DNA of 64,000 bases from SHVZ01 sp041906305 (GCA_041906305.1 JAYRJL010000001.1:62001-126000), one strand, 5' to 3'. Positions 52,472 through 60,932 are shown, counted from the first letter of the stretch. The notes: generated from the sequence alone by a model not told the origin. Numbers and translations: made by a program.

Positions 52472-54799
52472 TCAGGCCGGATCGGACAGGACCTGACGGA
52501 TCTTGGTCGCGAGATCCTCCATGGAGAACGGTTTGGGAATGAAGTTGACCCCGGTATCCAGAATGCCGTTGTGGACCACGGCATTCCGCGTGAAGCCGGT
52601 CGTGAACAGCACCTTGATGCCGGGGCGGAGCTTCACGACCTGGTCGGCGAGCTGCCGGCCGTTGACGTCGGGCATGACGATATCGGTGAACAGAAGGGCG
52701 ATCTCCGGATGCCTGGCGACGAGCGCCAGCGCCGCGCCGGCCCCGTTGGCGTCCAGGACCGTGTATCCGAGCTCCCTCAGCGTCTCGACCGTCAGCGTGC
52801 GGAGCCGATCCTCGTCCTCGACCACCAGGATGACGTCGCTCGCCTGGCCGGCCGGGAGCGCCTGCGCCTCGCGACGGAGCGCCTTCGCCTCGTCGTCGCC
52901 GTAGTAGCGCATGAGATAGATCTTCACCGTGGTGCCGTGGCCGGGCTCGGAATAGATCTTGATGTGGCCTTTCGACTGCTTGACGAAGCCGTAGACCTGG
53001 CTGAGGCCGAGACCGGTCCCCATCCCCGCGCGCTTGGTGGTGAAGAACGGATCGAAGGCGCGTGCGACGACGTCGGGCGTCATGCCCTGGCCGGTGTCGG
53101 TGATCGCGGTCATCACGTACTGGCCGGGCGTGACGGACTCATGCGCGTCCGCGTAGGCCTCGTCGAGATGGGCGTTGCCGGTCTCGATCGTGAGGCGTCC
53201 GCCATCCGGCATCGCATCGCGGGCGTTTACGCAAAGGTTGAGAATGGCGTTCTCGAGCTGGGCCGCGTCGGCATGCGTGCGCCAGAGACCGGCCGCAAGC
53301 ACGGTCTCGATACGGATCGCCTCGCCGAGGGTCCGCTGCAGCAGCTCGGCCATGCCGGCAACCAACCGGTTCGCATCGAGCACTTCCGGCGCAAGCGGTT
53401 GCTGGCGCGAAAAGGCGAGGAGCCGGCTGGTGAGCGCCGAGGCGCGCGTGGCGCCCTCGCGGGCGGAATCCACGTAGCGCTGGATGTCGATCTCGCCCCG
53501 ATCGAGGCGTCGCTGGAGAAGCCCGAGGCTCGAGATGATCACCGTCAGCATGTTGTTGAAATCGTGCGCGATGCCCCCGGTCAGCTGTCCGACCGCCTCC
53601 ATCTTGTGCACCTGGCGAAGCTCGGCTTCGGCCTTCTCGCGCGCCGCCATCTGCTGGGTCAGTTCGGAGTTGGCCTGCGCGAGCTCGTACGTGCGCTCGG
53701 CCACGCGGGATTCGAGCAGAGTGGCATGCGATCGGATCTCGTGGTGGGCGAGGGCCAGCGCATCGCGGACGGCGACGAACTCGCGAAGCGAAGTCGGCAC
53801 GTCGAAGGATGCGTCCTCCGAGCCGACCCTTCGGCTGGCACGGGCGAGTCCGTCGAGCGGGCGGGCCACGAAGCGCCAGAGCCAGATCGCAATCAGGGAC
53901 GAGATCGCGAGGGTCGCGACGCCGAAGGTGATGATCGCATAGAGGGCCCTCCATAGAGGCGCCTCCAGGACCGTCTGCCTTATGCTGGCGGCAACCAGCC
54001 AGTTAGCCAGCGCCGGACGCGTGTAGCCGACCAGTATCTTCTCCCCGAAAGGGTTCTCGCCCAGGAAGTCGCCCTCCCGCTCGCTGGCACGCGCGAGAAA
54101 AGCAGGAATGCCCGGCTTGCCGGCGAACTCGGCATGATTCTCCGAGCGGGTGACGTAGGTGCCGTTGCCGTCGGCAACCCCGACGACCCAATCCGACGGA
54201 GTGACTTCCTTGATCACTTCGTGGAAGCGGTCGGTCTCCGCACTGATGTGCAGGAGATGGCCGGGCTGACCTGCGAGCGAGACCGGCAACATGATGCCGA
54301 CCTGCGATCGATTGGAGATCGCGCCGAAGAACACGTCCGTGATGACGGGGGCGCCGGTCGAGATCGCAATCGCATCGACGGCGTAGGGCGTCGAGGGCAG
54401 CACGGTGCCGAACGGCACGCGGGTGTTGATGAGCTGCTGGCCGTCGGCTCGGCGAAGAACGAGGTCGGCGTCGATGAAGGACCGCACCTTCTGGGCCTGG
54501 TCATGGAAGGCGGCGAGATCGCCGACCGCAAGGAAGTGCGAGGTCGTGAGGGTTCTCAGCGTGATGTGAAGGCTGGTGATGTGGCGGTCGATCGCCGTCG
54601 CGGCGGCCCGGGCGACGGCGATGGCATTCTGCTCGTTGCGGGCTTGTTCGGCCTCGGCGTAGCGCCAGAGGAGCAGGCCCGAGAACGCGATCCCGGGGAT
54701 AACAAGGATGCTGACGAGGGCCAGCACGATCGCCTGGGTCGGCAGGTTGCGTCGGGCCCGGACATCCGGACCTCGCGCTTCGGAAAGACCGCTATCCAT
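52472..54799 (-). CDS. hybrid sensor histidine kinase
   Basis: 775-residue membrane kinase. TM1 ~22-46; dCache-like sensor ~50-275; TM2 ~286-308; HAMP-like ~310-350; HisKA with His412 (AHDFNNMLTV); ATPase domain (NLCVNARDAM, GMGTGLGLSQVYGF); C-terminal receiver with Asp706 (FTDIVMPDVNG) and Lys (PKPF). It senses an extracytoplasmic small molecule. Like the kinase at 33712 it has no adjacent response regulator. The AT-rich 98-base gap before it separates it from the divergent alpha/beta hydrolase and should carry both promoters. Confidence 0.93.
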   Translation of the reverse strand: MDSGLSEARGPDVRARRNLPTQAIVLALVSILVIPGIAFSGLLLWRYAEAEQARNEQNAIAVARAAATAIDRHITSLHITLRTLTTSHFLAVGDLAAFHDQAQKVRSFIDADLVLRRADGQQLINTRVPFGTVLPSTPYAVDAIAISTGAPVITDVFFGAISNRSQVGIMLPVSLAGQPGHLLHISAETDRFHEVIKEVTPSDWVVGVADGNGTYVTRSENHAEFAGKPGIPAFLARASEREGDFLGENPFGEKILVGYTRPALANWLVAASIRQTVLEAPLWRALYAIITFGVATLAISSLIAIWLWRFVARPLDGLARASRRVGSEDASFDVPTSLREFVAVRDALALAHHEIRSHATLLESRVAERTYELAQANSELTQQMAAREKAEAELRQVHKMEAVGQLTGGIAHDFNNMLTVIISSLGLLQRRLDRGEIDIQRYVDSAREGATRASALTSRLLAFSRQQPLAPEVLDANRLVAGMAELLQRTLGEAIRIETVLAAGLWRTHADAAQLENAILNLCVNARDAMPDGGRLTIETGNAHLDEAYADAHESVTPGQYVMTAITDTGQGMTPDVVARAFDPFFTTKRAGMGTGLGLSQVYGFVKQSKGHIKIYSEPGHGTTVKIYLMRYYGDDEAKALRREAQALPAGQASDVILVVEDEDRLRTLTVETLRELGYTVLDANGAGAALALVARHPEIALLFTDIVMPDVNGRQLADQVVKLRPGIKVLFTTGFTRNAVVHNGILDTGVNFIPKPFSMEDLATKIRQVLSDPA

Positions 54800-54897
54800 C
54801 TAAGAGTGTATTATCAAGACTCTTCGGTTCCGTCGTCCAGGCGAATAACTTTATGTTCAGGACGTTTTGACCGGCAGCCGATCACGAGGACGGGAAG

Positions 54898-55746
54898 ATG
54901 GCGTTCGACAACCTGCCTGAGCAGAAGAAGATGGGTCCCGAAGGCGAGGCTTATGCCGCCGAGTGCCTGAGGCGTTCGAAGGCCGCGATGAAGGACGCGC
55001 GCGTCGTTCTCGATCAGGCCTATGGGCCCGACTACTGGCAGAAGGTCGACGTGTACCTGCCGAAGGATGCGTCCGCGACGGGCCTGCCGGTGCTGGTCTT
55101 CCTGCATGGCGGCGGGTGGGAGTTCGGCTACAAGGAGTGGATGGGCTACATGGCCCCGGCCTTCGTCGACCTGCCGGCGATCTTCGTCTCGGTCTCCTAT
55201 CGCCTGATCCCTGAGCGCTTCCCGGCGCAGCTCGACGACACGATCGCGGCGATCGCCTGGGTGCACGACAACATCGCCAAGCACGGCGGCGATCCCGAGC
55301 GGCTGTTCATCGGCGGTCACTCGGCCGGCGCGCACCTTGCGGCCCTGGCGGTGCTGCAGCGGAACAAGCTCGCGGCGGCCGGCGTGCCGACCCGCGCGAT
55401 CCGTGGCTGCCTGCCGGTCAGCGGCAGCTACAAGTTCGAGATCGGCGCGCTCGAGGCGCGCAACAAGCACCTGCTCAAGCGCCCCGAGGATGCGCCCGAG
55501 GCGAGTCCGCAGACCTACGTCGAGGGCAACCGCATCCCGTTCTACGTCACCTGGGGCGACAAGGACCTGGCGCATGTCCTCGAATCAGGCATGCCCTTCG
55601 TCGAGGCGCTGAAGGCGGCCGGGACTCCGGTCGAGCACAAGGTGTTCGCCGGCTTCGACCACTTCGACATCAGCTTCGACAACGCCAACCCCGAAAGCGA
55701 GTGGGTGAAGAAGGTCCGCGGCTGGATGGCGCAGCGGCGCTTCTAG
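54898..55746 (+). CDS. alpha/beta hydrolase, kynurenine formamidase-like
   Basis: 282-residue hydrolase related to BD-FAE/kynurenine formamidase and carboxylesterases. The oxyanion motif HGGGW (70-74), nucleophile Ser142 (GGHSAGAHLA), Asp in WGDKDL and His in GFDHFDIS complete the triad. There is no signal peptide. It converges on the binding protein gene, with stops four bases apart, and is divergent from the sensor kinase. Substrate could be an N-formyl amide or an ester. Confidence 0.88.
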   Translation: MAFDNLPEQKKMGPEGEAYAAECLRRSKAAMKDARVVLDQAYGPDYWQKVDVYLPKDASATGLPVLVFLHGGGWEFGYKEWMGYMAPAFVDLPAIFVSVSYRLIPERFPAQLDDTIAAIAWVHDNIAKHGGDPERLFIGGHSAGAHLAALAVLQRNKLAAAGVPTRAIRGCLPVSGSYKFEIGALEARNKHLLKRPEDAPEASPQTYVEGNRIPFYVTWGDKDLAHVLESGMPFVEALKAAGTPVEHKVFAGFDHFDISFDNANPESEWVKKVRGWMAQRRF

Positions 55747-55750
55747 GCGC

Positions 55751-57313
55751 CTACTTTTTCTCGACGTTCCAGAACACGAGCTGCTGCGCCTTCATCAGGC
55801 CGGTGACCTCTTTCCGCCAGGCATAGGCGTTGTAGTACATGCCGGTGATGATGCCGGGCAGCGAGGCCCAGGCGGCCTTCGACAGATCATCGAGGATCGT
55901 CTTCCGCTTCGCCGCGTCGCCCTCGTTGAAATAGGCGGTACGCAGCTTCTCGACGGTCTCGTCGCAGGGCCAGCCGAACGGCGCGTCGCCGCAGCGCGAG
56001 TCGACCACCGGGTTGGTCAGCGGCGAGTTCAGGAACTGCCCATTGTAGCCCAGCACGATCAGGTTCCAGCCGCCCTCGGCGTTGGTCTTGCGGTTCTCGC
56101 GGCGGGCGAAGAGCTGGCCGAAGTCGACCGCCTGCAGGTCGACGTTGGCACCGATCTTCTTGAGGTTCGCCGCGGTCACCTGCGCCATCGCGTACTGCGA
56201 GGGAACATCGGTGACGGTCAGCATCACGATCGGCTCGCCCTTGTATCCCGATTCCTGCAGGAGCTGGCGCGCGCGCTGGTAGTCGGGCGTGCGGTAGGGC
56301 TCGGAGCCGGCCTCGGTGCCGTTCGGCGTCTTGCAGACGAACCACGAGAAGCAGCTCGGCTCCCACCATTGCGGGTCGCCGTAGGCCGCGCTCATGAACT
56401 CGGACTGCACGATCGTGTGGGCCAGCGCCTGGCGGGCCTTCAGGTTGTTGAAGGGCGGCTGCAGCTGGTTCATGCGGATCACGCCCTCGCCGCCGAAGGG
56501 CGAGAGCTTGTCGACGGTGACGTTGGCGTCGCCCTTGAAGAAGGCGATCAGGTCGACCGGCAGGAGGTCGATCAGGTCGATCTCGCCGACCTTGAGCGCG
56601 TTGGCGCGCGTGCTCGCATCCGGCAAATACTTGAGCTCGACCCGGTCGACCTTGACGACCTTGCCGCCGCCAAGGCCGTTCGGCGCGTCCGTACGCGGCA
56701 CGTAGGCCGCGTTCTTCTCCCACGCCGCCTGGGCGCCGGTCTTCCACTCGGAGGGGATGAACTTGAACGGTCCGGAGCCGATCGAGGTGGTCAGCGGCTT
56801 CATCGGGTCGGTCTCGGCATCGGCCTTCCTCAGGATCGCCGCCATGCCCGAGCCGGTCCAGGCGAGCACGCTCTCGGTGAAGGGGAAGGGCTGCTTGAAG
56901 ACGATCTTGAACGCGTCGTCGCCATCGGCCTCGAAAGAGGCCATCGCCGCGTCCATGCGCCGGCCGAGAGCGTCGCGCTTCATGAATCGGCGGATCGAGG
57001 GGATGACGTCGGCGCTGGTGACCTTGGTTCCGTCGTGGAAGGCGAGGCCGGAGCGGAGCTTGAAGGCATAGGTCAGCCCGTCGGGCGAGACGGTGTAGCT
57101 GTCGACCATCTGCGGCTTCGGCTGCATGCCGATGTCGAAGGAGAACAGCGTGTCGTAGACCATCATGCCGTATTGCGCGGTGACCAGCGCGGTGTTGGTC
57201 TGGGCGTCGAGCGAGGTGAGGTCGGCGGCCGGCGTGTAGCGCAGCACCTTGGGCTGGGCCTGAGCGGTTCCGGCGATCAGCGACAGCGCGACGGCGGCGG
57301 CTAGTACCCGCAT
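55751..57313 (-). CDS. SBP_bac_5 peptide-type ABC binding protein
   Basis: 520-residue periplasmic binding protein of the DppA/OppA cluster. Sec signal MRVLAAAVALSLIAGTAQAQ, then LRYTPAADLTSLDAQTNTALVTA, GMMVYDTLFSFD and MNQLQPPFNNLKARQALAHT. It is homologous to the protein at 30746 but with a Sec rather than twin-arginine-like signal. No permease or ATPase genes flank it, so it either shares a transporter or supplies another role. Ligand unknown. It lies just upstream on the minus strand from nothing else and converges with the hydrolase gene. Confidence 0.9.
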   Translation of the reverse strand: MRVLAAAVALSLIAGTAQAQPKVLRYTPAADLTSLDAQTNTALVTAQYGMMVYDTLFSFDIGMQPKPQMVDSYTVSPDGLTYAFKLRSGLAFHDGTKVTSADVIPSIRRFMKRDALGRRMDAAMASFEADGDDAFKIVFKQPFPFTESVLAWTGSGMAAILRKADAETDPMKPLTTSIGSGPFKFIPSEWKTGAQAAWEKNAAYVPRTDAPNGLGGGKVVKVDRVELKYLPDASTRANALKVGEIDLIDLLPVDLIAFFKGDANVTVDKLSPFGGEGVIRMNQLQPPFNNLKARQALAHTIVQSEFMSAAYGDPQWWEPSCFSWFVCKTPNGTEAGSEPYRTPDYQRARQLLQESGYKGEPIVMLTVTDVPSQYAMAQVTAANLKKIGANVDLQAVDFGQLFARRENRKTNAEGGWNLIVLGYNGQFLNSPLTNPVVDSRCGDAPFGWPCDETVEKLRTAYFNEGDAAKRKTILDDLSKAAWASLPGIITGMYYNAYAWRKEVTGLMKAQQLVFWNVEKK

Positions 57314-57387
57314 GACGATCCTCCCCTCGGACGTTTCCGTTCGGAAATGCTAGCGCGCCGCAGCCGCCGCTCCAAGCGGCAGGGGGA

Positions 57388-58356
57388 TCACGCTGCCTTG
57401 ATCTTCTTGAACTTGTGCAGAGACCGGAGGTTGTCGGGGCGCGGCTTGTCCGGGTAGAAGGTCGGCCAGTTCGTCCACGACACCTCGCCGACATAGAGGT
57501 CGCCCCTCGAATCGACGGCAATGCCGTGCGGCGCCTGGAATTCGGTCGGCCCAAGCCCTGGCCCCTTGTTCGATCCGATGCGGGCGAGGCGCTTGCCGGT
57601 GTGATCGGTGATCGCGATGCGCGGGCCGATGTTGGGCATGTTGCGGTTGACCGCGAGGCCGGGACCGAGCTCGCCGACATAGCAGACCCGCTGATTCCCC
57701 GTCGGCATGCAGAGCGCGCAGGGACGGTGGATGTTGTTCCACTGGCCCTGGTAGCGACCTTCGCCGTCGAACACCTGGACGCGATGGTTCTCACGATCGG
57801 CTACGTAGACGAGGCCGTCCGCGTCGCAGGTGATGTTGTGGACGATGTTGAACTCGCCGGGATCGGTGCCGGGCGTGCCCCACGACTTGAGGTGCTTGCC
57901 GTTCGGCGAGAACTTGTGCACCGAGGAATTGCCGTAGCCGTCGGCGACGTAGATCTCGCCCTTCGGCGAGAGCGCGGTGTGCGTGCAGCGATGGAACGGC
58001 TCGCCGCTCATGTAGGGCGTGGGCTTGCCGGGGATGCCGAGCTCGAGCAGCACCTTGCCGTCGAGCGTGCACTGCCGGACGGTGTGGTCGCCGTCGTCGG
58101 TCAGCCAGAGCGTCTCGTCCGGGCCCATATGGACGCCATGGGCCCTCGGGAACATGCCCTCGCCCCAGCTCTTGATGAAGTTGCCGTCGCGGTCGAACAC
58201 GATCATCGGGTGTTCGCCGCGATTGAAGACGTAGACGTTGTCCTTGGAATCGCAGCCGATGCCGCCGATCTCCTTGAACGACCAGCCGGGTGGCAGCTTC
58301 GCCCAGTTCTCGACCACCTCGTAGGTCCATTCGCCTTCGCCGACCGTGATCGCCAT
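57388..58356 (-). CDS. NHL-repeat protein
   Basis: 322-residue beta-propeller with NHL repeats (GGIGCDSKDNVYVFNR, PRAHGVHMGPDETLWLTD, LSPKGEIYVADGYGN, ITCDADGLVYVADRENHRVQVF, PHGIAVDSRGDLYVGEV). The closest known fold is peptidyl-alpha-hydroxyglycine alpha-amidating lyase-like proteins, but catalytic assignment is unsafe. No signal peptide, so probably cytoplasmic. GGGGAGGAAG precedes ATG 58356. It lies upstream of the binding protein gene on the same strand and could be co-expressed. Its 5' side faces the DUF1428 promoter. Confidence 0.86.
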   Translation of the reverse strand: MAITVGEGEWTYEVVENWAKLPPGWSFKEIGGIGCDSKDNVYVFNRGEHPMIVFDRDGNFIKSWGEGMFPRAHGVHMGPDETLWLTDDGDHTVRQCTLDGKVLLELGIPGKPTPYMSGEPFHRCTHTALSPKGEIYVADGYGNSSVHKFSPNGKHLKSWGTPGTDPGEFNIVHNITCDADGLVYVADRENHRVQVFDGEGRYQGQWNNIHRPCALCMPTGNQRVCYVGELGPGLAVNRNMPNIGPRIAITDHTGKRLARIGSNKGPGLGPTEFQAPHGIAVDSRGDLYVGEVSWTNWPTFYPDKPRPDNLRSLHKFKKIKAA

Positions 58357-58434
58357 TGCAGCTTCCTCCCCTTGGGTCACGGAATCATAACCGGTCTGGC
58401 TTAGGAGGGAATGGTCAGATGAACGCATCTTTCG

Positions 58435-58463
58435 TTGACAGATAAGTTGATATCAACATTATT
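58435..58463 (+). promoter_or_regulatory. DUF1428 promoter with MarR operator in spacer
   Basis: Consensus -35 TTGACA (58435-58440), 17-base spacer and -10 ATTATT (58458-58463). The spacer ends with the perfect 12-base palindrome GTTGATATCAAC (58446-58457), the same operator found at the marR promoter 426 bases downstream. A bound repressor would cover the polymerase site directly. Confidence 0.75.
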
Positions 58464-58493
58464 CGCGGCAACGAAACGACGAGGAGACGCTCG

Positions 58494-58850
58494 ATGGCCT
58501 ACGCAGACGGTTTCGTCATCGCCGTGCCGAAGAAGAAGATCGACGAGTACCGGCGCATCGCCAGGAAGGCAGGCAAGGTTTGGCGCGACCACGGCGCGCT
58601 CGACTACAAGGAATGCGTCGGCGAGGACCTGAAGTCGAAGTTCGGGGTGCCGTTCCCGAAGCTGGCGAAGACCAAGCCGTCCGAGACCGTGGTCTTCTCC
58701 TGGATCGTCTACAGGAACCGCAAGCACCGCGACGCGGTGAACGCCAAGGTCATGGCCGATCCGCGCATGGCGAAGATGATGAAGGAGCCGATGCCCTTCG
58801 ACATGAAGCGCTTCAGCTACGGCGGGTTCGAGGTGATCGTCGACGCGTAA
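58494..58850 (+). CDS. DUF1428-family protein
   Basis: 118-residue cytoplasmic protein of the DUF1428 (YbaA-like) family. The opening MAYADGFVIAVPKKKIDEYRRIARKAGKVWRDHGALDYKECVGED matches the family; PFDMKRFSYGGFEVIVD ends it. A dimeric ferredoxin-like alpha/beta fold is expected and the biochemical role is unknown. It is controlled by a promoter with an operator shared with the downstream marR gene, so it is probably part of a MarR-regulated stress response that continues into the SRPBCC and PhnB genes. Confidence 0.92.
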   Translation: MAYADGFVIAVPKKKIDEYRRIARKAGKVWRDHGALDYKECVGEDLKSKFGVPFPKLAKTKPSETVVFSWIVYRNRKHRDAVNAKVMADPRMAKMMKEPMPFDMKRFSYGGFEVIVDA

Positions 58851-58860
58851 AGCGTCGACC

Positions 58861-58889
58861 TTGACAGTTATGTTGATATCAACATAATG
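58861..58889 (+). promoter_or_regulatory. marR promoter with autoregulatory operator
   Basis: -35 TTGACA (58861-58866), 17-base spacer, -10 ATAATG (58884-58889). A perfect 16-base palindrome ATGTTGATATCAACAT (58870-58885) fills the spacer. Transcription would start near 58895-58897, at the ATG of marR, so the message is likely leaderless. Identical palindrome core to that of the DUF1428 promoter. Confidence 0.78.
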
Positions 58890-58895
58890 CGGACC

Positions 58896-59336
58896 ATGGC
58901 CAGGGACGACGAATTGCCTGTCGCGATAGCGCCGAAGATCCGGGACGCATGCCTGTGCCTGCACGTGCAGCGGGCGGCGCGCGCGATGGCCCGGCGATTC
59001 GATAACGCGTTCCGGCCATTCGATCTCACCAACGGGCAGTTCTCGTTGCTGATGGCCTTCAACGGGCCGACGCCGCCCGGCATCGGCCCGGTGTCCGAGA
59101 TGCTGGCGATGGATCGCACGACGCTGACCGCGAACCTGAAGCCGCTCGAGCGGCGAGGCCTGATCAAGATCGTGCCCAATGAAAGCGATCGGCGCGGCCG
59201 GCTCGTGATGCTGACCCCGGCCGGGCGCCGGCTTCTCGCGAAGGCTCTGCCCGTATGGAAGAAGGCCCAGGCGGCAACCGAAAGGCTGGTCGCCGACCCG
59301 GATCGGATGCGCCTGGACCTCATCGCGCTTTCCTGA
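58896..59336 (+). CDS. MarR-family transcriptional regulator
   Basis: 146-residue winged-helix dimeric repressor. Helix-turn-helix ~62-85 (GIGPVSEMLAMDRTTLTANLKPLERRGLI) and the wing Asp-Arg (NESDRRGRLVMLTPAGRRLL) are clear. I chose ATG 58896 because the ATG at 58887 is inside the predicted -10 element; the chosen start would make the transcript leaderless. The palindrome in its own promoter and in the DUF1428 promoter is the obvious operator. MarR proteins often respond to phenolic or oxidant signals; the two cysteines near the N-terminus (ACLCLHVQ) could sense oxidation, which is inference. Confidence 0.9.
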   Translation: MARDDELPVAIAPKIRDACLCLHVQRAARAMARRFDNAFRPFDLTNGQFSLLMAFNGPTPPGIGPVSEMLAMDRTTLTANLKPLERRGLIKIVPNESDRRGRLVMLTPAGRRLLAKALPVWKKAQAATERLVADPDRMRLDLIALS

Positions 59337-59373
59337 TCCGCAGAGTTTCGTCCCCAAGTTTCGGAGATCGATC

Positions 59374-59904
59374 TTGCTGAAGAACATTCTCATTGGCGTT
59401 GCCGCCGTCGTGATCGTGCTGCTGGTGGTGATCGCGACCCGTCCCTCCGAGTTCCGGGTCCAGCGCACGGCGACGATCGCCGCGCCCGCTCCCGCCGTCT
59501 TCGGCCTGGTCAACGACTTCAAGAAATGGGGCCAGTGGTCCCCCTACGAGAAGCTCGATCCGGCGATGAGGAAGACCTACGAAGGCCAGCCTCTCGGCAA
59601 CGGCGCGGTCTACACCTGGGCCGGCAATGCGCAGGCGGGGGAAGGCAAGGCGACGATCGTCGACAGCAAGCCGAACGAGCTGATCCGCATCCGTCTCGAC
59701 TTCGAGAAGCCGTTCCCCGGCACCGCCTATGCGACCTTCACCTTCCAGCCGGACGGCGACAAGACCCGGGTCACCTGGGCGCTGACCGGGGAGAACAACT
59801 TCATTGCCAAGGCCGTCCACATGGTCCTCGACATGGACAAGATGGTCGGCGGCCAGTTCGAAGGGGGGCTCGCCGACCTCGATCGGGCGGCCACGAAGTC
59901 CTGA
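59374..59904 (+). CDS. SRPBCC-family protein with N-terminal anchor
   Basis: 176-residue protein of the START/Bet v1-like SRPBCC superfamily. A transmembrane helix (NILIGVAAVVIVLLVVIAT, ~3-22) anchors it in the membrane. The ligand-binding fold follows (VQRTATIAAPAPAVFGLVNDF, WGQWSPYEKLDPAMRKTYEG, FQPDGDKTRVTWALTGEN). Starts with TTG 59374, seven bases after GGAG. 37 bases downstream of marR, so it is likely in its operon. The polyketide-cyclase-like relatives bind hydrophobic ligands, but no substrate is apparent. Confidence 0.85.
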   Translation: MLKNILIGVAAVVIVLLVVIATRPSEFRVQRTATIAAPAPAVFGLVNDFKKWGQWSPYEKLDPAMRKTYEGQPLGNGAVYTWAGNAQAGEGKATIVDSKPNELIRIRLDFEKPFPGTAYATFTFQPDGDKTRVTWALTGENNFIAKAVHMVLDMDKMVGGQFEGGLADLDRAATKS

Positions 59905-59924
59905 CGAATAAATCCGGGTGGGCC

Positions 59925-59951
59925 TGTCGAAGCCAGGGGGTGTCGTTCGAC
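59925..59951 (+). promoter_or_regulatory. candidate ECF42 promoter upstream of phnB-like pair
   Basis: TGTCGA (59925-59930), 17-base spacer, CGAC (59948-59951). It has the same sequence and spacing as the element at 60906, including a shared GTCGTTCGACG at the -10 side. The reported ECF42 signature, from memory, is TGTCGA at -35 and CG(A/T)C at -10. It lies 50 bases before the ATG of the first PhnB-like gene. Confidence 0.7.
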
Positions 59952-60001
59952 GTCCGGATGGGGCCGGCATCTCGCCTGCCTTCCATTGAAAGGATACCGC
60001 C

Positions 60002-60430
60002 ATGAAGGTCGAGCCCTACCTGTTCTTCAACGGCCGCTGCGACGAGGCCATCGCCTTCTACAAGAAGGCCGTCGGCGCCGAGGTCAGCTTCCTCGTTCGC
60101 TACAAGGACAGCCCCGAGCCGCCCCAGCCCGGGCACTCGCTGCCGCCGAACTGGAGCGAGAAGGTGATGCACTCGAACCTGGTCATCGGCGAGACGATGG
60201 TGATGGCCTCCGACGGGGACTCGTCGAGCAAGCCCAACTTCAACGGCTTCCGGCTCTCGCTCGCCGCCTCCGACGAAGCGGAGGCGAGGCGCGTGTTCGC
60301 CAGCCTGGCCGAAGACGGCCAGGTGCGCGTGCCCCTGATCAAGACCTTCTTCTCGCCGGCCTTCGGCATGCTCGAGGACAAGTTCGGCATCGGCTGGATG
60401 GTCATGGTCGCCACCCAGCCGAAGAACTGA
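60002..60430 (+). CDS. PhnB-like VOC-superfamily protein
   Basis: 142-residue glyoxalase/bleomycin-resistance-like (VOC) protein of the PhnB group (PFLFFNGRCDEAIAFYKKAVGAE, then DEAEARRVFASLAEDGQV and TFFSPAFGMLEDKFGIGWMV). The GIGWMV C-terminus is the family hallmark. Typically such proteins bind a small ligand or metal; the metal residues here are not obvious. First of two tandem homologues (21-base gap), preceded by the ECF42-like promoter. DGPF and PhnB/3-demethylubiquinone-like proteins often accompany ECF42 sigma factors. Confidence 0.92.
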   Translation: MKVEPYLFFNGRCDEAIAFYKKAVGAEVSFLVRYKDSPEPPQPGHSLPPNWSEKVMHSNLVIGETMVMASDGDSSSKPNFNGFRLSLAASDEAEARRVFASLAEDGQVRVPLIKTFFSPAFGMLEDKFGIGWMVMVATQPKN

Positions 60431-60451
60431 AATCACGCGGAGGAGAAAATC

Positions 60452-60898
60452 ATGTCCGTCCAACCCTACCTGTTCTTCAACGGCCGCGCCGAAGAGGCGA
60501 TCGAGTTCTACAAGAAGGCGATCGGCGCCAAGGTCGAGATGCTGATGCGCTTCGGCGACAACCCGGACAAGGGCAAGGCGCCGCCCGAGGCCGCCGCCGG
60601 CTGCGGCCCGGCCCCCGACGACAACAAGGTCATGCATTCGAGCCTCAAGATCGGCACTGACGGCCTGATCATGATCTCGGACGGCATGGGCGCCGGCGGC
60701 CTCGAATTCAAGGGCATCTCGCTGACCCTCCCGGTCGGCTCGGAAGCCGAGTGCAGGAAGCTCTTCGACAACCTGGCCGATGGCGGCCAGGTGCAGATGC
60801 CGCTGGCCAAGACCTTCTTCTCGGCGCTATTCGGCTGTGTCGCCGACAGGTTCGGCGTCTCCTGGATGGTCATCGTCGACACCCCGAAGAAAAATTGA
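60452..60898 (+). CDS. PhnB-like VOC-superfamily protein, second copy
   Basis: 148-residue tandem paralogue of the preceding gene, sharing the PYLFFNGR-EEAI-FYKKAIGA opening and the GVSWMVIVDTPKKN end. GGAGGAG lies seven bases before the ATG, and the 21-base gap suggests the same transcript. It has diverged in the central ligand-facing loop (PPEAAAGCGPAPDDNKVMHSSL), including one Cys absent in copy 1. Presumably a heterodimer partner or a variant for another ligand. Function unknown. Confidence 0.92.
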   Translation: MSVQPYLFFNGRAEEAIEFYKKAIGAKVEMLMRFGDNPDKGKAPPEAAAGCGPAPDDNKVMHSSLKIGTDGLIMISDGMGAGGLEFKGISLTLPVGSEAECRKLFDNLADGGQVQMPLAKTFFSALFGCVADRFGVSWMVIVDTPKKN

Positions 60899-60905
60899 GG
60901 GGTCA

Positions 60906-60932
60906 TGTCGATCCGGACCGGGGTCGTTCGAC
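60906..60932 (+). promoter_or_regulatory. candidate ECF42 promoter upstream of YCII gene
   Basis: TGTCGA (60906-60911), 17-base spacer, CGAC (60929-60932), with GTCGTTCGACG at its end, as in the copy at 59925. 56 bases upstream of the YCII ATG. Both elements are far more similar to each other than expected for random intergenic DNA and share exact spacing. Confidence 0.72.

Noticed and set aside
58887..58895. ATG start of MarR at 58887
   Set aside because: It lies inside the predicted -10 hexamer, so it would not be transcribed.
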